Positions 15,138-18,370 of a stretch of DNA of 18,370 bases are shown here, in pieces (position 1 is the stretch's first letter; each line of letters opens with the position of its first letter). Made by a program: the position numbers and the translations under genes. Source of the DNA: Bacteroidales bacterium UBA3816 (GTDB lineage: Bacteria > Bacteroidota > Bacteroidia > Bacteroidales > P3); NCBI GenBank assembly GCA_002368955.1, contig DFDY01000074.1, positions 1-18,370 on the forward strand, given 5' to 3'. The notes below the pieces were generated by a model. The model worked only from the letters and a program-made list of their open reading frames with translations. It was not told the DNA's origin and did not search any database.

Positions 15138-16979
15138 ATGACACAGAACCAAATAGTTAAAGCGGACGACTTAGTGGTCCGTTTCGCTGGTGATTCTGGT
15201 GACGGCATGCAGCTTTCGGGCACATTGTTCTCCGACGCTTCGGCCCTCACCGGCAACGATATCGCCACATTCCCTGACTATCCCCCAGAGATACGCGCCC
15301 CGCACAACACCATTTCCGGTGTCTCCGGTTACCAGGTACACGTCGGTAACCGCATCTACAGTTCGGGCGACAAATGCGACATCCTTGTCTGCATGAACCC
15401 CGCTTCCTTTAAGTCCAACCTGCATTGGGCCAAGAAGGGTGCCACGGTGATTGTGGACATCGATACCTTCACCGACGATGCCCTCCAGAAGGCTGGCATT
15501 ACCGACAACCCCTTCTCTGACGAGATGGAGCGCGCCTACACCATCATCAAGGCCCCCATTACCTCCTTCACCGCCCGCATCGGTCAGGAGCAGGGTGCCG
15601 ACAAGAAGACTGCCGACAAGTGCCGCAACATGTTCGCGCTGGGCATTATCTTCTACATGACCCACAAAGAGCTCACCCACACCTTTGCCTATCTGGAGCG
15701 CAAGTTTGCCAAGAAGCCCGATGTTATTAAGTTGAATAAGGCTGTCTTGAGCGAAGGCTATGAGTATGCTGACAAGCTGGAGGTGGTCCACTCCCATATT
15801 TTTGAGGTTTCCAAGTGCACCTCTATGCCCAAAGGCCGCTACCGCAATATCACGGGCAACGTGGCCACCGCATGGGGTCTGCTGGCTGCTGCCGAGCGCA
15901 GCGGACACCGCCTCTTCCTGGGCAGCTATCCCATCACCCCCGCCACCGACATCATGGTGGAATTGGCCAAGAACAAGGGCTTGGGAGCCCGCGTTTTTCA
16001 GGCCGAGGATGAAATTGCAGGCATCTGCTCCGCCATCGGAGCCAGCTATGCAGGTGCATTGGCCTGCACCAGCACTTCCGGTCCCGGTCTGTCGCTGAAG
16101 AGCGAGGCACTGGGTTTGGCTGTCATGACAGAGTTGCCTCTGGTCATAATTGACGTGCAGCGTGGCGGCCCCTCCACGGGTCTGCCAACCAAGACTGAGC
16201 AGGGCGACCTGAACCAGGCTCTCTATGGCCGCAACGGTGAGGCTCCTCTGGTTGTGTTGGCAGCTTCCAGTAGCGCCAACTGCTTCTACTGGGCCTATAA
16301 TGCCGCCAAGATTGCTTTGGAGCACATGACTCCCGTCATACTGTTGACCGATGCCTATCTGGGCAACGGCTCGCAGCTGTTCCGCATTCCTAAAGTGGCT
16401 GACCTGCCCAGCATTATCCCTCCCATGGCCACACCGAACGACCCCGAGTACCGTCCCTTCCGTCGTGACCCGGAGACCTTTGTGCGCCAGTGGGCAGTGC
16501 CCGGCATGGATGGCCTGAGCCATCGTGTCGGCGGACTGGAGAAGACCCCCGATGGTCCTCTTAGCGTTGCTCCCGAGAACCATGCACTAATGGTTCATAA
16601 CCGTCAAGAAAAAGTCAACCGCGTGGCCAATTTCATTCCCGAACAGGAGGTGCTGGGCAATCCCGATGCCGACCTGTTAGTTGTAGGCTGGGGTGGCACG
16701 GCAGGTGCTCTGACCTCGGCTGTGGAGGAGATGAACGAAGAAGGCAAGAAGGTGGCCTACACCCACTTCAACTACATCTGCCCGCTGCCAAAGAACACCG
16801 GCGACATCCTTCACAAGTACAAGAAGATTGTTGTCTGCGAACTCAACAACGGCCAGTTCCTGGGCTACCTGCGTACCCAGTTCCCCGAGTGCCCCATGCA
16901 CCAGTTCAACAAGGTCATGGGCCTGCCCTTCGAGGTCAGTGAGTTAAAGGAATGTTTCAATAAAATTTTAGCTGAATAG
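15138..16979 (+). CDS. korA: 2-oxoacid:ferredoxin oxidoreductase subunit alpha (gamma-alpha fusion, probably 2-oxoglutarate)
   Basis: With the ATG at 15138 the protein has 613 residues; an upstream in-frame TTG at 15114 would add eight untypical residues. Residues 10 to about 190 form the gamma domain, with RFAGDSGDGM at 15-24. The alpha (pyrimidine-binding) domain follows, with SYPITPATDIM at about 263-273, QAEDEIA at about 288-294, TSGPGLSL at about 313-320 and GGPSTGLPTKTEQGD at about 343-357. The last 120 residues form the usual C-terminal Rossmann-like domain. The enzyme interconverts 2-oxoglutarate plus CoA with succinyl-CoA, CO2 and reduced ferredoxin in the cytosol; the gamma-alpha fusion plus separate beta is the Kor form common in Bacteroidetes. 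Use of another 2-oxoacid cannot be excluded. Codons are strongly C-ending, unlike most neighbours, suggesting high expression. korB follows after 62 bases. Confidence 0.93.
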   Translation: MTQNQIVKADDLVVRFAGDSGDGMQLSGTLFSDASALTGNDIATFPDYPPEIRAPHNTISGVSGYQVHVGNRIYSSGDKCDILVCMNPASFKSNLHWAKKGATVIVDIDTFTDDALQKAGITDNPFSDEMERAYTIIKAPITSFTARIGQEQGADKKTADKCRNMFALGIIFYMTHKELTHTFAYLERKFAKKPDVIKLNKAVLSEGYEYADKLEVVHSHIFEVSKCTSMPKGRYRNITGNVATAWGLLAAAERSGHRLFLGSYPITPATDIMVELAKNKGLGARVFQAEDEIAGICSAIGASYAGALACTSTSGPGLSLKSEALGLAVMTELPLVIIDVQRGGPSTGLPTKTEQGDLNQALYGRNGEAPLVVLAASSSANCFYWAYNAAKIALEHMTPVILLTDAYLGNGSQLFRIPKVADLPSIIPPMATPNDPEYRPFRRDPETFVRQWAVPGMDGLSHRVGGLEKTPDGPLSVAPENHALMVHNRQEKVNRVANFIPEQEVLGNPDADLLVVGWGGTAGALTSAVEEMNEEGKKVAYTHFNYICPLPKNTGDILHKYKKIVVCELNNGQFLGYLRTQFPECPMHQFNKVMGLPFEVSELKECFNKILAE

Positions 16980-17041
16980 TATAGATTTTTAGCGCATCAA
17001 TCATTACGCTAGATGTAGTACTTTAAAAATCAAAAAGAATT

Positions 17042-18073
17042 ATGGCAAAGAGACATTTTGTTCCCAAAGCGGACAGAGAATATACAAAGGCTGATTTTGC
17101 GAGCGACCAGATGGTAAAATGGTGCCCCGGTTGCGGCGACCATGCCATTCTTTCCTCCCTGCTGAACACCTTCCCCAAGGTGGACCACAAGAAGGAGAAC
17201 ATCTGCATGATTTCCGGTATCGGCTGCTCCTCGCGTATCCCTTATTATGTCGACTCCTACGGTTTCCACAGCATTCATGGTCGTGCCTGTGCCATTGCTA
17301 CTGGTGTGAAGCTGGCCAACCCCGCCTTGAGCGTGTGGGTGAACATGGGTGACGGCGATGCCTTGTCAATTGGCGGCAACCACCTAATCCATGCCGTCCG
17401 TCGTAACCAGGACTTCAACATCACTATTTTCAACAACGAAATCTACGGTCTGACCAAGGGTCAGTACAGCCCCACCACTAAATTTGGTCAAATCACCAAG
17501 ACTTCGCCTTTCGGCAACATCGACTACCCCTTCAACCCCGGTGAGCTGGTCATGGGTGCACAGGGCTCCTTCTTCGCCCGAGCCATCGATGCCATGCCTA
17601 ATCTGACCACCGACATCATGACCCGCGCCGCCAAACATGACGGCTGCAGCGTGGTTGAGGTGCTGCAGAACTGCATGATTTTCAACAATGGCGCCCATGC
17701 CGATATCACTGACCGTGCCGTCCGCGACGATAAAATTATCGTGCTGGAACACCATAAGCCCATGCTTTTCGGCAAGGATATGAATAAAGGTTTGCACTTC
17801 AACGGCCGTTACTTCGAAGTGGTCACTCTTGGCGTGAATGGTGCTACCATCGATGATGTCAAGGTGCACGACGAGACAACCGAGGATATTGGAATCCACA
17901 TGTCTTTGGCCCGCATGCATGGCGACCTGCCCGTGGCCATCGGTGTCATACGCAATGTGGAACGTCCGTCCTACACTCAGCTTTATGAGGACAAGATGGA
18001 CGAGGTGATGGCTGCCTCCAAGTACAAGTGTGTCGACGACCTGCTCAACTCAGGCGACACCTGGGAGGTCTGA
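17042..18073 (+). CDS. korB: 2-oxoacid:ferredoxin oxidoreductase subunit beta
   Basis: The 343-residue partner of KorA binds thiamine diphosphate and the [4Fe-4S] cluster that passes electrons to ferredoxin. The cluster ligands are likely C28 and C31 in WCPGCGDH, C62 in GIGCSSR and C211 in EVLQNCM. The ThDP/Mg motif is GDGDA (103-107) through NN (131-132), followed by EIYGLTKGQYSPT (133-145), where TKGQxSPT is typical of the family. Length and domain order match Bacteroidetes KorB. The 62-base gap after korA holds a weak 5-bp inverted repeat (TAGCG/CGCTA, 16990-17011) and no promoter box, so the two genes are surely one operon. The separate ferredoxin-like delta subunit present in some relatives is not encoded here. 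Codon use is C-rich like korA. Confidence 0.94.
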   Translation: MAKRHFVPKADREYTKADFASDQMVKWCPGCGDHAILSSLLNTFPKVDHKKENICMISGIGCSSRIPYYVDSYGFHSIHGRACAIATGVKLANPALSVWVNMGDGDALSIGGNHLIHAVRRNQDFNITIFNNEIYGLTKGQYSPTTKFGQITKTSPFGNIDYPFNPGELVMGAQGSFFARAIDAMPNLTTDIMTRAAKHDGCSVVEVLQNCMIFNNGAHADITDRAVRDDKIIVLEHHKPMLFGKDMNKGLHFNGRYFEVVTLGVNGATIDDVKVHDETTEDIGIHMSLARMHGDLPVAIGVIRNVERPSYTQLYEDKMDEVMAASKYKCVDDLLNSGDTWEV

Positions 18074-18086
18074 CCTAGTATCTCAC

Positions 18087-18131
18087 AAACCACTAAATGG
18101 CACGCCCCGCGTGTGTGCCATTTAGTGGTTT
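18087..18131 (+). terminator. Strong intrinsic terminator after korB
   Basis: A perfect 17-bp stem (18087-18103 with 18115-18131, AAACCACTAAATGGCAC and its complement) encloses an 11-base GC-rich loop and ends in TTTCTTTAG. It begins 13 bases after the korB stop. The A-rich start of the left arm makes it a possible bidirectional terminator. It separates korAB from valS. Confidence 0.88.
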
Positions 18132-18189
18132 CTTTAGTTCAGTCGGCGACTACCGCCCCACCAAAAGATTATAGTAAACAAATACAAAT

Positions 18190-18370
18190 ATGTCTATCGC
18201 ACCCAAATACGACCCCAGAATTGTGGAGGAAAAATGGTACTCCTTCTGGCTGGAAAAGAAACTCTTTCATTCCGAACCCGACAACCGCAAGTCGTACACC
18301 ATCGTGATTCCCCCGCCTAACGTCACAGGCGTGCTGCACATGGGACACATGCTCAACAACACCATCCAGG
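18190..18370 (+). CDS. valS: Valyl-tRNA synthetase (5' part only)
   Basis: The visible 60 residues are the N-terminus of ValRS, the cytosolic enzyme that charges tRNA-Val. The sequence begins SIAPKYDPRIVEEKWYSFW, then TIVIPPPNVTG (37-47), and HMGH (50-53), the HIGH-type ATP-binding motif of class I synthetases. The family is about 870-900 residues, so most of the gene lies beyond the right edge. The start is the ATG at 18190, 58 bases after the korB terminator. The short gap contains no clear TAnnTTTG box, so its promoter is not identified. Identity is secure. Confidence 0.95.
   Translation, partial: MSIAPKYDPRIVEEKWYSFWLEKKLFHSEPDNRKSYTIVIPPPNVTGVLHMGHMLNNTIQ

Noticed and set aside
16990..17011. 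Inverted repeat TAGCG/CGCTA between korA and korB
   Set aside because: Only 5 bp with a 12-base loop and no T-run; too weak for a terminator and inconsistent with the evident korAB operon.
1..18370. CRISPR arrays, tRNA/rRNA genes, insertion sequences, prophage or integrase genes, toxin-antitoxin or defence genes
   Set aside because: I looked for repeat-spacer patterns, tRNA-like arms, transposase/integrase frames and flanking duplications and found none; coding space is filled by the genes listed.

Overview
The window looks like a chromosomal segment from a member of the Bacteroidota, most likely order Bacteroidales. The evidence is three-fold: two secreted peptidases end in type IX secretion (T9SS) sorting domains; promoter boxes have the Bacteroidetes form TAnnTTTG with no Shine-Dalgarno sequence before most genes; and families largely confined to this phylum are present (DUF6029, DUF6427, DUF6913, Omp28-type lipoproteins, KorA/KorB). 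I saw no tRNA, rRNA, CRISPR array, transposase, integrase or phage gene. It reads as ordinary core and semi-core chromosome.

Layout. At the left edge is the 5' part of gcvT (minus strand), with its own promoter. A 438-base intergenic region (339-776) follows, holding several hairpins and a strong inverted repeat that probably terminates the next block. From 14501 down to 777, eleven genes run in the same direction on the minus strand with gaps of 73 bases or less and several overlaps. In transcription order they are: S8 subtilisin-like peptidase with T9SS tail, DUF6427 membrane protein, rnhB, DUF6913 protein, dapA, PaaI-like thioesterase, polyprenyl synthase-like protein, TlpA-like thiol-disulfide oxidoreductase, DUF6029 outer-membrane barrel, Omp28-like lipoprotein, MATE transporter and M6 metallopeptidase with T9SS tail (twelve counting both peptidases). 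The 73-base AT-rich gap before tlpA is the most likely place for the block to split into two transcription units.

A 636-base divergent intergenic region (14502-15137) carries promoter boxes for the S8 peptidase (minus) and for korA (plus), plus unexplained structured sequence. On the plus strand korA-korB encode a 2-oxoacid:ferredoxin oxidoreductase, closed by a 17-bp-stem terminator. The 5' end of valS runs off the right edge.

How the genes fit together. The envelope block combines two predicted T9SS-exported peptidases with a periplasmic thioredoxin-fold protein (WCKPC), a thioredoxin-like Omp28 lipoprotein (CTNC) and an outer-membrane barrel with a cysteine pair (CIGGVC) near its C-terminus. 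A shared role in envelope thiol chemistry is inferred, not shown. The middle block (rnhB, dapA, thioesterase, polyprenyl synthase-like) is housekeeping metabolism with tight translational coupling. The most unusual single gene is the polyprenyl synthase-like protein, which keeps both aspartate-rich motifs but lacks about 50 residues after the second. No dramatic new system is evident; the best leads are the thiol/barrel trio, the shortened prenyl synthase and the structured intergenic regions.
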